NCBI GenBank assembly: GCA_910583885.1
Contig: CAJUAC010000049.1
Span: 1-22,072, forward strand
DNA length: 22,072 bases
Reading direction: 5' to 3'
Source of the DNA: an uncultured Oscillospiraceae bacterium
GTDB taxonomy: Bacteria > Bacillota > Clostridia > Oscillospirales > Oscillospiraceae
Shown here: piece after piece, positions 1-7,679 of the stretch
How positions within the stretch are numbered: position 1 is the first letter of the stretch
How the letters are laid out: every line of letters starts with the position of its first letter
Position numbers and translations under genes: made by a program
Notes under the pieces: generated by a model
Databases searched by the model: none
Told to the model about the DNA's origin: nothing
Seen by the model: the letters and a program-made list of their open reading frames with translations, nothing else

Positions 1-1
1 C

Positions 2-751
2 GGCCGTCTGGAGGAAATGCCCGGTGAAGAGGGCTACCCCGCCTACCTGGCCTCCCGCCTGGCCCAGTTCTATGAGCGCGCAGGCGTGGTGCAGTGCATG
101 GGCAGCGAGGACCGCACCGGCTCCCTGACCGCCGTTGGCGCCGTGTCGCCTCCGGGCGGCGACCTGTCCGAGCCGGTGAGCCAGGGCACCATGCGGATCG
201 TCAAGGTGTTCTGGTCCCTGGACGCCTCCCTGGCCTACCGCCGCCACTTCCCCGCCATCAACTGGCTGAACTCCTACTCCCTGTATCTGGATACCATGAA
301 GCCCTGGTTCGACGAGCACTTCGGCCCCACCTTCATGGAGAACCGCAACAAGGCTATGAGCCTGCTCCAGGAGGAGGAGAACCTCAACGAGATCGTCCAG
401 CTGGTCGGTAAGGACTCCCTGAGCGCCAATGACCAGCTCACCCTGGAGACGGCCAAGATGGTCCGCGAGGACTTCCTGCAGCAGAACGCCTTTATGGACG
501 TGGACAGCTATTCCAGCCACGACCGGCAGATGCGGATGCTGGCCATGATCCTCGACTTTGACCGGCTGGCCCGCGACGCCATCGCCAAGGGCGCGCCCCT
601 GGCCCCCATGCTGGAGATCCCCTCCAAGGAGAAGATCGGCCGCGCCAAGTACGTGGAGGCCGACCAGTATGTGGACGTCTACGCCGCCATCAGCGCGGAG
701 ATGGAGCGGGAGATCGCCGCTGTTGTGGAGAAAGCAGGTGCTGACTTATGA
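2..751 (+). CDS. ntpA: V-type ATP synthase subunit A, C-terminal part (5' end outside window)
   Basis: This is the last 249 codons of the catalytic A subunit of a V/A-type ATPase; the reading frame is open from base 2 at the window edge. In the V1 sector, subunit A hydrolyses or makes ATP and is coupled to proton or sodium movement through the membrane Vo sector. The visible part begins at GRLEEMPGEEGYPAYLASRLAQ, the conserved region following the nucleotide-binding core, and includes the family's C-terminal helical domain (for example SYSLYLDT and YSSHDRQM). The Walker A region lies upstream of the window. The TGA stop overlaps the ATG of subunit B (ATGA at 748-751), which indicates translational coupling within one operon. 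The assignment is firm from family resemblance and gene order A-B-D. Confidence 0.95.
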   Translation, partial: GRLEEMPGEEGYPAYLASRLAQFYERAGVVQCMGSEDRTGSLTAVGAVSPPGGDLSEPVSQGTMRIVKVFWSLDASLAYRRHFPAINWLNSYSLYLDTMKPWFDEHFGPTFMENRNKAMSLLQEEENLNEIVQLVGKDSLSANDQLTLETAKMVREDFLQQNAFMDVDSYSSHDRQMRMLAMILDFDRLARDAIAKGAPLAPMLEIPSKEKIGRAKYVEADQYVDVYAAISAEMEREIAAVVEKAGADL

Positions 752-2127
752 TGAAGGAATACCGTACCATACATGAGATCTCCGGACCTCTGATGGTGGT
801 CGAGCAGGTGGAGGGCGTCACCTACGACGAGCTGGCCGAAATCGAACTGAGTGACGGCAGCATCCGCCGCTGCAAGGTGCTGGAGGTCAACGGCAGCAAG
901 GCCGTGGTCCAGCTGTTCGAGTCCTCCGCCGGCATCAACCTGCGTGACTCTAAGATCCGTTTCCTGGGCCACCCCCTGGAGCTGGCCGTATCCGGCGACA
1001 TGCTCGGGCGTGTGTTCAACGGCATGGGCCAGCCCATCGACGGCGGCCCCGCCATCCTGCCGGAGAAGTATCTGGATATCAACGGCCAGCCCATCAACCC
1101 GGCGGCCCGCGACTACCCCAACGAGTTCATCCAGACCGGCGTCAGCTCCATTGACGGCCTGAATACCCTGGTCCGCGGCCAGAAGCTGCCCATCTTCTCC
1201 GGTTCCGGCCTGCCCCACGCCCAGCTGGCGGCCCAGATCGCCCGCCAGGCCAAGGTGCTGGGGGACTCCGCCTCCAACTTCGCCGTGGTCTTCGCCGCCA
1301 TCGGCATCACCTTCGAGGAGTCGGAGTACTTCGTCAACGAGTTCAAGCGCACCGGCGCCATTGACCGTACCGTGCTGTTTACCAACCTGGCCAACGACCC
1401 CGCTGTTGAGCGTATTTCCACCCCCCGTATGGCCCTGACCGCTGCGGAGTACCTGGCCTTCGAGAAGGATATGCACGTTCTGGTCATCCTGACCGACATC
1501 ACCAACTACGCCGAGGCCCTGCGTGAGGTCTCTGCCGCCAAGAAGGAAGTGCCCGGCCGCCGCGGCTACCCCGGCTACCTGTACACCGACCTGGCGCAGA
1601 TGTACGAACGTGCCGGCCGCCACCTGGGCAAGCCCGGCTCCATCACGATGATCCCCATCCTGACCATGCCGGAAAACGACAAGACCCACCCCATCCCCGA
1701 CTTGACCGGGTATATCACCGAGGGCCAGATCATCCTCAGCCAGGAGCTGTTCCGCAAGGGCATCAACCCGCCGGTAGACGTCCTGCCCAGCCTGTCCCGT
1801 CTGAAGGACAAGGGCGTCGGCCCGGGCAAGACCCGCGAGGACCACGCCTCCACCATGAACCAGCTCTTTGCGGCCTACGCCTCCGGCAAGGAGGCCAAGG
1901 AGCTGATGACCATCCTGGGCGAGGCGGCCCTGAGCCCCACCGACCTCCTGTTTGCCAAGTTCGCCGACGAGTTCGAGAAGCGCTATGTCTCCCAGGGCTA
2001 CGAGGCCAACCGCAGTGTCATCGAGACCCTGGATCTGGGCTGGGAGCTGCTGAGCATCCTGCCCAAGAGTGAGCTCAAGCGCATCAAGCAGGATATGATC
2101 GACAAGTACCTGCCCAAGAAGGACTAA
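748..2127 (+). CDS. ntpB: V-type ATP synthase subunit B
   Basis: A full-length 459-residue non-catalytic B subunit of the V1 sector, which alternates with A in the hexameric head. It begins MKEYRTIHEISGPLMVVE, the usual beta-barrel start. At residues 151-157 it has SGSGLPH, the degenerate P-loop typical of B subunits, in place of the GxxGxGKT of catalytic A. Further family landmarks are the GRRGYPGYLYTDLA stretch and the helical C-terminus ending in DKYLPKKD. The start codon overlaps the subunit A stop. There are two consecutive ATG codons (748 and 751), and the first is used here because of the ATGA overlap. It is followed 36 bases later by subunit D. Confidence 0.97.
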   Translation: MMKEYRTIHEISGPLMVVEQVEGVTYDELAEIELSDGSIRRCKVLEVNGSKAVVQLFESSAGINLRDSKIRFLGHPLELAVSGDMLGRVFNGMGQPIDGGPAILPEKYLDINGQPINPAARDYPNEFIQTGVSSIDGLNTLVRGQKLPIFSGSGLPHAQLAAQIARQAKVLGDSASNFAVVFAAIGITFEESEYFVNEFKRTGAIDRTVLFTNLANDPAVERISTPRMALTAAEYLAFEKDMHVLVILTDITNYAEALREVSAAKKEVPGRRGYPGYLYTDLAQMYERAGRHLGKPGSITMIPILTMPENDKTHPIPDLTGYITEGQIILSQELFRKGINPPVDVLPSLSRLKDKGVGPGKTREDHASTMNQLFAAYASGKEAKELMTILGEAALSPTDLLFAKFADEFEKRYVSQGYEANRSVIETLDLGWELLSILPKSELKRIKQDMIDKYLPKKD

Positions 2128-2163
2128 TGCCGGTGCGCCGTCATATAGGAAAGAGGTGAACAG

Positions 2164-2829
2164 ATGGCCTCAGCAACAATTAACCCAACCAGAATGGAAC
2201 TGACCCGGCTGAAGGGCCGGCTGAAAACAGCCATCCGGGGCCATAAGCTCCTCAAGGACAAGCGGGATGAGCTGATGAAGCAGTTCCTGGAGATCGTCCG
2301 CCGCAACCGTGAGCTGCGCGCCAAGGTGGAGAAGGGCCTGGAGCAGGCCAATGCCGCCTTTACCGTGGCTGCGGCCCTCATGAGTCCGGAGATGCTGGAG
2401 CAGGCCCTGCTGTATCCCAAGCAGAGCGTGGAGCTGGATATGAAGTTTAAGAACATTATGTCCGTCAATGTGCCTGTCTACCAGTTCCACACCCGCAATG
2501 AGGACCCTGCGGAGATCTACCCCTACGGCTTCGCCCAGACCTCCGGTGAGCTGGACGCCGCCCTGGAGGCCCTGGCCAACGTGTTCCACGATATGCTGGA
2601 GCTGGCGGAGGTGGAGAAGACCATGCAGCTGCTGGCGGAGGACATTGAGAAGACCCGGCGGCGCGTCAACGCCCTGGAGTACGTCATGATCCCCGATTTC
2701 CAGCAAAAAATCCGGTATATCTCCATGAAGCTGGACGAGAACGAGCGCGGCAACATCACCCGCCTGATGAAGGTCAAGGACATGGTGTTGCAGGAAGCGC
2801 ATGAGTTCCAGCAGCCAGCAAACAATTGA
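2164..2829 (+). CDS. ntpD: V-type ATP synthase subunit D (central stalk)
   Basis: A 221-residue D subunit, the long antiparallel coiled coil that forms the rotating central shaft inside the A3B3 head. It begins MASATINPTRMELTRLKGRL, matching the conserved N-terminus (INPTRMEL..LK.RL..A..GHKLLKDKRDEL). The predicted protein is strongly helical at both ends. The C-terminal helix carries the RRRVNALEYVMIP stretch that is diagnostic for this family. An AGAGGTG ribosome site precedes the ATG. It is the last gene of the operon in the window; a hairpin terminator follows at 2918-2964. Confidence 0.97.
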   Translation: MASATINPTRMELTRLKGRLKTAIRGHKLLKDKRDELMKQFLEIVRRNRELRAKVEKGLEQANAAFTVAAALMSPEMLEQALLYPKQSVELDMKFKNIMSVNVPVYQFHTRNEDPAEIYPYGFAQTSGELDAALEALANVFHDMLELAEVEKTMQLLAEDIEKTRRRVNALEYVMIPDFQQKIRYISMKLDENERGNITRLMKVKDMVLQEAHEFQQPANN

Positions 2830-2917
2830 TCCCCAAGGGCTTTTAGGAGCTCTGGGGAGGCTCCGTCGGGGGTGCAAGCCTGTGGGTTTACCGCTTCCGC
2901 GACGGAGTTAACAGGTA

Positions 2918-2964
2918 AAAAAGGTGGTACTGCCTGGGATTATCCCAGGCAGTACCACCTTTTT
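2918..2964. terminator. Strong bidirectional terminator after the V-ATPase operon
   Basis: A perfect inverted repeat: arms of 23 bases around a single unpaired base at 2941, with the A-run at 2918-2922 and the T-run at 2960-2964. It ends the + strand ATPase operon. Being symmetric, it also works for - strand transcripts coming from degV. The stem core GGTGGTACTGCC resembles a T-box sequence, but no T-box architecture or downstream synthetase gene is present. Confidence 0.85.
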
Positions 2965-3000
2965 CTTTGGTTGGTATCCTGTCTCTGCCATCGGGGGTAT

Positions 3001-3040
3001 AAGAAAACGGAGCGGCACTGCTTCCGCTGTGCCACTCCGT
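3001..3040 (-). terminator. Rho-independent terminator of degV
   Basis: On the - strand the 12-base stem ACGGAGTGGCAC / GTGCCGCTCCGT (one G:U pair) encloses a 10-base loop and is followed by GTTTTCTTATA. It lies 73 bases beyond the degV stop codon. A second hairpin (2918-2964) follows as back-up. Confidence 0.75.
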
Positions 3041-3112
3041 CTCAAAGGTCAATTTTCCAGCCCGTAGGCCGTGCGCTGTCTGGATATCCAGGAGGGTTAA
3101 CCGTCCCACAGG

Positions 3113-3946
3113 TCAATAGGCAACCACAATCCCGCCATCATTAGCGTATACCGTGGCAATCCCGCTGGTAGGGACAATCTGCACATCACGGAACTGGCAG
3201 CGTTGCCGCACCATCTCCAGTACATGCTCAGCCCGCTCCGGGCAGTTACAGTGGGCGATGACCAGCCTGCGGCCCGCGTGATCGGCATCCTCCGCTATGC
3301 GGGAGACCATCCGCGCCAGGGTCTGCCGGATGGACAGGCCCTGTCCCAGTTTTTCAATCTCCCCCTCACGGGTTGCGCCCATCAAAAGCTTTACCCGCAA
3401 TGCCCCTGTCACCAGTGACTGCACCTTGGTCAACCGGCCGTTTTTACGCAGGTTATCCAGGGTTTCCAGCACAAAAAGGGTCTTCATCCGGCTAATGAAG
3501 GCTTCCACCTGCTCCACAACCTGCCCAAAAGACAGGCCGCTGTCCGCCAGTTCCCGGATCAGCAGGGCGATTTGCACCTGGCCGGAGGAGGCGGAGCAGG
3601 AGTTGAAGACGTGGACATTCCCCTTGCCGCCATCCTCCTGATAGAGGGCCTTTGCCTGCATGGCGGCGTTGTAGGAGCCGGACAGCCGTCCGGAGAGCGT
3701 GACAATATAGTTATCCCCCTCCTCCAAAAACTGCTTCATATAAGCGGCAGGGGAGGGACAGGCTGTCTTTGGTGCGTCGGGCCAAGCCCGCATCTTTTGC
3801 AGCAGCTCCTTTTGACGGAAGGTCTCGTCATCAACCACTGTCTCAGGCCCTACCTGGATGGTGAGGGGGACCTTGACGGTGTGTGGCTCCTGGAGCATCT
3901 CCGCGGTCAGGTCTGTGCAGCTGTCGCAGATCAATCTATATGTCAT
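3113..3946 (-). CDS. DegV family fatty-acid-binding protein
   Basis: A 277-residue cytoplasmic DegV/FakB-type protein. The family binds a fatty acid in a deep pocket; in some Firmicutes it presents the lipid to the FakA kinase for phospholipid synthesis. Landmarks are the N-terminal ICDSCTDLT (family pattern DS..DL), TACPSPAAYM, and VTLSGRLSGSYNAA, the conserved loop contacting the lipid head group. The ATG at 3946 is preferred because an AGGTGG ribosome site lies just upstream. A GTG at 3958 would fall inside that site. No fakA-like gene is visible here. The neighbours gpsA and plsY are also phospholipid-synthesis genes, which fits, although degV has its own promoter. Confidence 0.93.
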   Translation of the reverse strand: MTYRLICDSCTDLTAEMLQEPHTVKVPLTIQVGPETVVDDETFRQKELLQKMRAWPDAPKTACPSPAAYMKQFLEEGDNYIVTLSGRLSGSYNAAMQAKALYQEDGGKGNVHVFNSCSASSGQVQIALLIRELADSGLSFGQVVEQVEAFISRMKTLFVLETLDNLRKNGRLTKVQSLVTGALRVKLLMGATREGEIEKLGQGLSIRQTLARMVSRIAEDADHAGRRLVIAHCNCPERAEHVLEMVRQRCQFRDVQIVPTSGIATVYANDGGIVVAY

Positions 3947-3980
3947 CTCAAAAACCACCTAAAGTAATATGATAAATTAG

Positions 3981-4008
3981 ATTATATCGTAATTCACAAA
4001 AAAGTCAA
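3981..4008 (-). promoter_or_regulatory. Sigma-A promoter of degV
   Basis: Reading the - strand: TTGACT (4008-4003), a 16-base spacer, then TATAAT (3986-3981), 35 bases upstream of the degV ATG. The -35 box lies inside the gpsA terminator hairpin/T-run, so the two signals share bases. Confidence 0.75.
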
Positions 4009-4041
4009 GATGGTGAGACAATTTATCTGCAAGACATCTTG
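3998..4041 (-). terminator. Probable terminator of gpsA
   Basis: On the - strand CAAGATG (4041-4035) pairs with CATCTTG (4012-4006) across a 22-base loop, followed by a run of six T (4003-3998). It sits shortly after the gpsA stop codon. The short stem and long loop make it moderate rather than strong. Confidence 0.5.
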
Positions 4042-4067
4042 GAAAAGGGGGGAGAAATAGGCGGCAG

Positions 4068-5069
4068 TCAGATCCAGCTCTCATCCACCTCACGGCGTTT
4101 GCTGCGGTTCATCAGGTTTTCGACCACACTCTCTACCGGCTGTCCCTCATAGAGGACACGGTAAGCGCTCTGGCAGATAGGCATTTCTACGCCCATCTTC
4201 TCCGCCAGCTGGTGGGCGCTGAACGCGGCGAAGTAGCCCTCCACCGTGGCGCCCACTGCGGCTATCGCCTCCTGGACAGGCTTGCCTTCACCGATCAGGA
4301 TGCCGCAGCGGCGGTTGCGGGAGTGCATGGAGGTGCAGGTAACAATGAGGTCGCCCATGCCGCTCAGGCCCGCAAAGGTCTCCTTGTGGCCCCCCATGGC
4401 CACGCCCAGGCGGGCCATTTCGGTCATGCCCCGGGTCATGAGCAGGGCCTTGGTGTTGTCCCCCAGGCCCATGCCGTCATTGATGCCGCAGCACAGGGCC
4501 AGCACATTTTTCAGGGCCGCGCCCAGCTCCACGCCCATCACATCGCTGTTGGTGTACACACGGAAACGAGGGCTCATAAACACATCCTGGACCAGCTCTG
4601 CCGCCTTCATGTCCCGGGAGGCGGCCACACAGCCCGTCGGCACCCGGCGGGCCACCTCCTCAGCGTGGGAGGGCCCGGAGAGTGCGGCTACCCTCTGCCT
4701 GCCGCCCAGCTCGTCTTCGATCACCTGGGTCAGGCAGAGGGCCGTATCTTTTTCAATCCCCTTGGCGACGGACACTACCACAGCATCCTCCCGCAGCAGG
4801 GGGGCGGCCTGCCGGGTGGTCTCCCGCACGGCGAAGGAAGGTGTTGCCAACACAACAACCTCACTTTCCGCCAGGCAGTCCAAGCTGCCGGTGACTACCA
4901 GCGTCTCGGGCAGCATCACGCCCTTCAGCAGCCGGTTTTCCCGCGTCTCCCGCAGATGCGCCGCCTCCTCCTTGCGGTAGGACCACAAGGTAACGTCGTT
5001 GCCGTTGTCCAGCAGCAGCAGCGCCAGGGCAGTCCCCCACCCGCCGCTGCCAAGTACGGTGATTTTCAA
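4068..5069 (-). CDS. gpsA: NAD(P)H-dependent glycerol-3-phosphate dehydrogenase
   Basis: A 333-residue cytoplasmic enzyme reducing dihydroxyacetone phosphate to sn-glycerol 3-phosphate, the backbone of phospholipids and the acyl acceptor of PlsY encoded just upstream. Visible motifs are the Rossmann GSGGWG (residues 7-12), VAKG (101-104), LSGPSHAEEV (130-139) and the catalytic lysine K187 in ELGAALKNVLAL; the length is typical. The start is a TTG codon, chosen because a full AGGAGG site lies 8 bases upstream and the protein then begins exactly at the canonical MKITVLGSGGWG. No ATG gives an equally good N-terminus. In related genomes gpsA follows plsY directly; here an HTH cassette separates them. 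Confidence 0.96.
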   Translation of the reverse strand: MKITVLGSGGWGTALALLLLDNGNDVTLWSYRKEEAAHLRETRENRLLKGVMLPETLVVTGSLDCLAESEVVVLATPSFAVRETTRQAAPLLREDAVVVSVAKGIEKDTALCLTQVIEDELGGRQRVAALSGPSHAEEVARRVPTGCVAASRDMKAAELVQDVFMSPRFRVYTNSDVMGVELGAALKNVLALCCGINDGMGLGDNTKALLMTRGMTEMARLGVAMGGHKETFAGLSGMGDLIVTCTSMHSRNRRCGILIGEGKPVQEAIAAVGATVEGYFAAFSAHQLAEKMGVEMPICQSAYRVLYEGQPVESVVENLMNRSKRREVDESWI

Positions 5070-5096
5070 GCGAATCGCCTCCTAGATTTCGGTAAA

Positions 5097-5141
5097 CATT
5101 CTTTTTCTTTTGAAAAAGAAAAAGAATCAAAAAGAAAACTT
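5097..5141 (-). repeat. AT-rich palindromic repeat, copy 1
   Basis: One of four related elements in the window. The unit, read on the - strand here, is TTCTTTTTGATTCTTTTTC, a short loop, then AAGAAAAAGAATG. The second half forms a hairpin with arms of about 14 bases. It lies between the 3' end of an HTH gene (5169-5516) and the start of gpsA. The flank ACTTGAAACG is shared with copy 3. Confidence 0.8.
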
Positions 5142-5168
5142 GAAACGGGTTGACCTGTGAAGAAACCG

Positions 5169-5516
5169 CTAGTCCTTGGTTTGATCTTGCAGATCAGCCA
5201 AGCTTTTAATCTGCTCCAAAGCGCAGTCCTGGTATGTTGGTGTTAACGATTTGAATATAGAATAAAGTCTATCGAATTTATCAAATTTGGTGCCTTCTTC
5301 TGGACATTCGTCGAACATTTCGCCTTCCCCGGTTTCCAGCCAATGCTCGTTTACCTTGTATTGCTGACACATGTGCTGTAAAAAGAGCTTTTTGGGAGGG
5401 ACCCGCCGGTACTCAATGTTGCCAATGACATCGCGGCTGACACCCATTTTTTCCCCGAATTCACGCTGCGTCAATCCTAGTGTTTTGCGCACGAGCGTGA
5501 TCCTGTTTACCAGCAT
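5169..5516 (-). CDS. XRE-family HTH transcriptional regulator (phage-repressor-like)
   Basis: A 115-residue DNA-binding protein with a helix-turn-helix near residues 7-55 (LVRKTLGLTQREFGEKMGVSRDVIGNIEYRR). It continues with VNEHWLETGEGEMF, a signature common in Clostridia phage-type XRE regulators. The C-terminal 45 residues are a short helical tail (FDRLYSIFKSLTPTYQDCALEQIKSL), probably for dimerisation. The start at 5516 follows a very strong GGGAGGGGAG site; longer upstream readings of the frame are not credible because the promoter lies within them. A perfect consensus promoter drives it (5545-5573). The gene sits between plsY and gpsA, where it does not belong by pathway, and is probably a transferred or phage-derived insert. 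Confidence 0.88.
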   Translation of the reverse strand: MLVNRITLVRKTLGLTQREFGEKMGVSRDVIGNIEYRRVPPKKLFLQHMCQQYKVNEHWLETGEGEMFDECPEEGTKFDKFDRLYSIFKSLTPTYQDCALEQIKSLADLQDQTKD

Positions 5517-5544
5517 CCGACTCCCCTCCCTTGCTAAGTATAAA

Positions 5545-5573
5545 ATTATAGTATAGTGATTTTTTGCTGTCAA
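5545..5573 (-). promoter_or_regulatory. Consensus sigma-A promoter of the HTH gene at 5169-5516
   Basis: On the - strand TTGACA (5573-5568), a 17-base spacer and TATAAT (5550-5545): a full consensus match. The start codon is about 30 bases downstream. Confidence 0.85.
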
Positions 5574-5591
5574 CATAGACACAATCAAATT

Positions 5592-5636
5592 TTCGTTGAC
5601 AACGAACCGGTTGTGTGATAGAATTCGTTTATAACG
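5592..5636 (+). promoter_or_regulatory. Divergent + strand promoter with paired operator-like palindromes
   Basis: On the + strand TTGACA (5596-5601), a 17-base spacer and TAGAAT (5619-5624) form a strong promoter facing away from the HTH gene. The -35 box lies inside the perfect inverted repeat TTCGTTGACAACGAA (5592-5606). A second copy of the same pattern, CGTTTATAACG (5626-5636), lies just after the -10 box. Both fit CGTTnnnAACG, with centres 32 bases apart. This is the layout of a repressor-controlled promoter. The HTH protein is the obvious candidate binder (inference). No gene is seen downstream on the + strand; the transcript would run antisense into plsY. Confidence 0.6.
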
Positions 5637-5671
5637 TTTTTGGCGCGGAGTTATGGCCTGACGAGGGTGCA

Positions 5672-6310
5672 TCATTTTTTCTTGTGCAGGGAGAACTTGT
5701 TTTCCGTGCCGTTGAGCAGACGTTTGACATTGGCCCGGTGGCCCCAGGTCACGAGCCCGCCGCAGGCAATCGCTAAAAGGAGGATGATCCAATCATGGTA
5801 CACAAACCAGCTGGCAAAGGGGAAACTGACCCCGGCCCATAGCGAGCCCAGGGAGACGTATTTTGTTAAAACCGCCAGCACCAGGAACCCGCCCCAGACG
5901 ACCAAAGCAACCCGCCAGTCAATCATGATGGCGATGGTGCCGCCGGAGAGGATGCCTTTGCCACCCTTGAAATGGAACATACACGGGAACATATGCCCCA
6001 GCAGGCAGAACACCCCCGCCCAGTATTTGCTCATCACCAGCCAGCCGGTGGCCTGCCCAAGCAGCCATGTGCCCAGCCATACCGCAATGACGGCCTTGAG
6101 CACGTCGCATAAAATCACTGCCAGCGTCAGCGGCCCGCCGAAGGTACGGTAGAAATTGGTGAGGCCCGCATTGCCGCTGCCGTGGTTGCGCACATCGTCA
6201 CGCAGGATATATTTTGAGATAATGACCGCCCCATTGAAGCAGCCCAGAAAATAGGCCGCCGCCGCTGTGATAAATAGCAGGAAAGCGACAGACTCTAAAA
6301 TCCCATCCAT
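5672..6310 (-). CDS. plsY: Glycerol-3-phosphate acyltransferase PlsY
   Basis: A 212-residue integral membrane enzyme transferring an acyl group from acyl-phosphate to glycerol 3-phosphate, the first step of phosphatidic acid synthesis. Several hydrophobic segments span the length. Two conserved cytoplasmic motifs are present: NHGSGNAGLTNFYRTFG (residues 42-58) and GHMFPCMFHFKGGKG (105-119). It starts 4 bases after the der stop with GGAGG about 9 bases upstream, so der and plsY are co-transcribed. The far C-terminus is KFSLHKKK; the bases around the stop resemble the AT-rich repeat found elsewhere in the window. GpsA, which supplies its substrate, is encoded beyond the HTH insert. Confidence 0.96.
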   Translation of the reverse strand: MDGILESVAFLLFITAAAAYFLGCFNGAVIISKYILRDDVRNHGSGNAGLTNFYRTFGGPLTLAVILCDVLKAVIAVWLGTWLLGQATGWLVMSKYWAGVFCLLGHMFPCMFHFKGGKGILSGGTIAIMIDWRVALVVWGGFLVLAVLTKYVSLGSLWAGVSFPFASWFVYHDWIILLLAIACGGLVTWGHRANVKRLLNGTENKFSLHKKK

Positions 6311-6314
6311 ACCC

Positions 6315-7643
6315 TCAGTCCTCCTTATCCCCTTTTTGCCGGATCGTCATCCGGAGCGGTGTCCCCTCCAGACCGAATACAGTGCGTATTTGATTCTCTA
6401 AATATCTCTGATAGGAGAAGTGGAACAGCCGCGCATCGTTGCAGAAGCAGATGAAATGGGGCGGTTTGACGCCCGCCTGGGTCATGTAGTAGATTTTCAG
6501 ACGCCTGCCCTTGTCGGTGGGGGGCTGGACCCGGGTCTGTGCGTCGGCCAGGACACTGTTGAGCATCCCGGTGGTAATCCGGGTAGCCGCCTGGTTGTTC
6601 ACATACTGGATCAGCTCAAACAGCCGCTCCACCCGCTGTCCCGTAGCGGCGGAGATGAAGAGGATCGGGGCATAGGTCATGTAGGCCAAATCCCGGCGTA
6701 CCTCCTCCCGCATTTTGTCCATCGTTTTGCCGTCTTTTTCAATGAGATCCCACTTGTTAACCACAATGATGCTGGCCTTGCCTGCCTCATGGGCCAGCCC
6801 GGCTACCTTGGTGTCCTGCTCCGTCACACCCTCCTGAGCATCAATGAGGATGAGGCATACGTCCGAGCGTTCGATAGCCATCTGCGCCCGCAGGACGCTG
6901 TAACGCTCAATGCTCTCGTCAACCTTGGATTTCTTGCGCATCCCGGCGGTGTCAATAAAGACATACTTGCCGGTTTCGTTCTCGAAATAGCTGTCAATAG
7001 CATCCCGGGTCGTACCGGCAACGTCGCTGACAATGGTGCGCTGCTGGCCTAGGATGCGGTTGGTGAGGGAGGATTTACCCACGTTGGGCTTGCCGATAAT
7101 GGCAACCTGGATGCAGTCGGTATCCTCTTCCTCGCCGTCCTCCGGCGGGAAGTATTTGACGCACTCATCCAGCAGATCCCCGGTGCCGTGGCCGTGGACG
7201 GCGGAGACTGCGATAGGATCTCCCATCCCCAGGTTGTAGAACTCGTAAAAGTCCGGGTTCACCGTCCCTACCGAGTCCATCTTGTTGACTGCCAGGACAA
7301 TCGGCTTCCCGCTGCGCAGAAGCATAGACGCTACCTCCTGGTCGGAGGCGGTCAGGCCGGTGCGGATGTCCGTCAGGAAGACGATCACGTCCGCATGGTT
7401 GATGGCAATCCCCGCCTGCTCACGCATAAAGGAGAGGATTTCGCTGTCAGTGCGGGGTTCAATGCCGCCAGTGTCAATGAGCGTAAATTTCCGCCCGTTC
7501 CAGTCCGTCTCTCCGTAGATGCGGTCGCGGGTCACGCCCGGCGTGTCCTCCACAATGGAAACGCGCTTCCCAATTAATTTGTTGAACAGTGCGGACTTGC
7601 CCACGTTGGGCCGCCCCACAATCGCTACAATCGGCTTTGCCAT
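6315..7643 (-). CDS. der: Ribosome biogenesis GTPase Der (EngA)
   Basis: A 442-residue protein with two tandem GTPase domains and a C-terminal KH-like domain, required for 50S subunit assembly. Domain 1 has GRPNVGKS (10-17), DTPG (33-36), DTGG (57-60) and NKMD (120-123). Domain 2 has GKPNVGKS (184-191), DTAG (231-234) and NKWD (296-299). The KH-like part (about 350-442) includes KIYYMTQAGVKPPHFICFCND. The length is typical. A GGAG site lies 7 bases before the ATG. There is no clear promoter between it and the AT-rich repeat at 7680-7718. Der commonly follows the DUF512/radical SAM gene in Firmicutes; here a 1.3-kb insert separates them. Confidence 0.97.
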   Translation of the reverse strand: MAKPIVAIVGRPNVGKSALFNKLIGKRVSIVEDTPGVTRDRIYGETDWNGRKFTLIDTGGIEPRTDSEILSFMREQAGIAINHADVIVFLTDIRTGLTASDQEVASMLLRSGKPIVLAVNKMDSVGTVNPDFYEFYNLGMGDPIAVSAVHGHGTGDLLDECVKYFPPEDGEEEDTDCIQVAIIGKPNVGKSSLTNRILGQQRTIVSDVAGTTRDAIDSYFENETGKYVFIDTAGMRKKSKVDESIERYSVLRAQMAIERSDVCLILIDAQEGVTEQDTKVAGLAHEAGKASIIVVNKWDLIEKDGKTMDKMREEVRRDLAYMTYAPILFISAATGQRVERLFELIQYVNNQAATRITTGMLNSVLADAQTRVQPPTDKGRRLKIYYMTQAGVKPPHFICFCNDARLFHFSYQRYLENQIRTVFGLEGTPLRMTIRQKGDKED

Positions 7644-7679
7644 TATTGTACTCCATTTCTAGTTGGTAAACAGGGTAAA

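Noticed and set aside
679..1845. Long open frame on the - strand opposite ntpB
   Set aside because: It is a high-GC shadow of a well-recognised gene, with low-complexity Gly/Val/Asp/His-rich composition and no ribosome site.
2918..2964. T-box riboswitch, because of GGTGGTACTGCC before a terminator
   Set aside because: No specifier or AGTA-type leader is present, no aminoacyl-tRNA synthetase or amino acid gene follows on either strand, and the motif is simply one arm of a symmetric terminator.
5640..6152. + strand frame following the divergent promoter at 5596-5624
   Set aside because: It would start at TTG without a ribosome site and runs fully antisense to plsY; the composition is that of a shadow frame.
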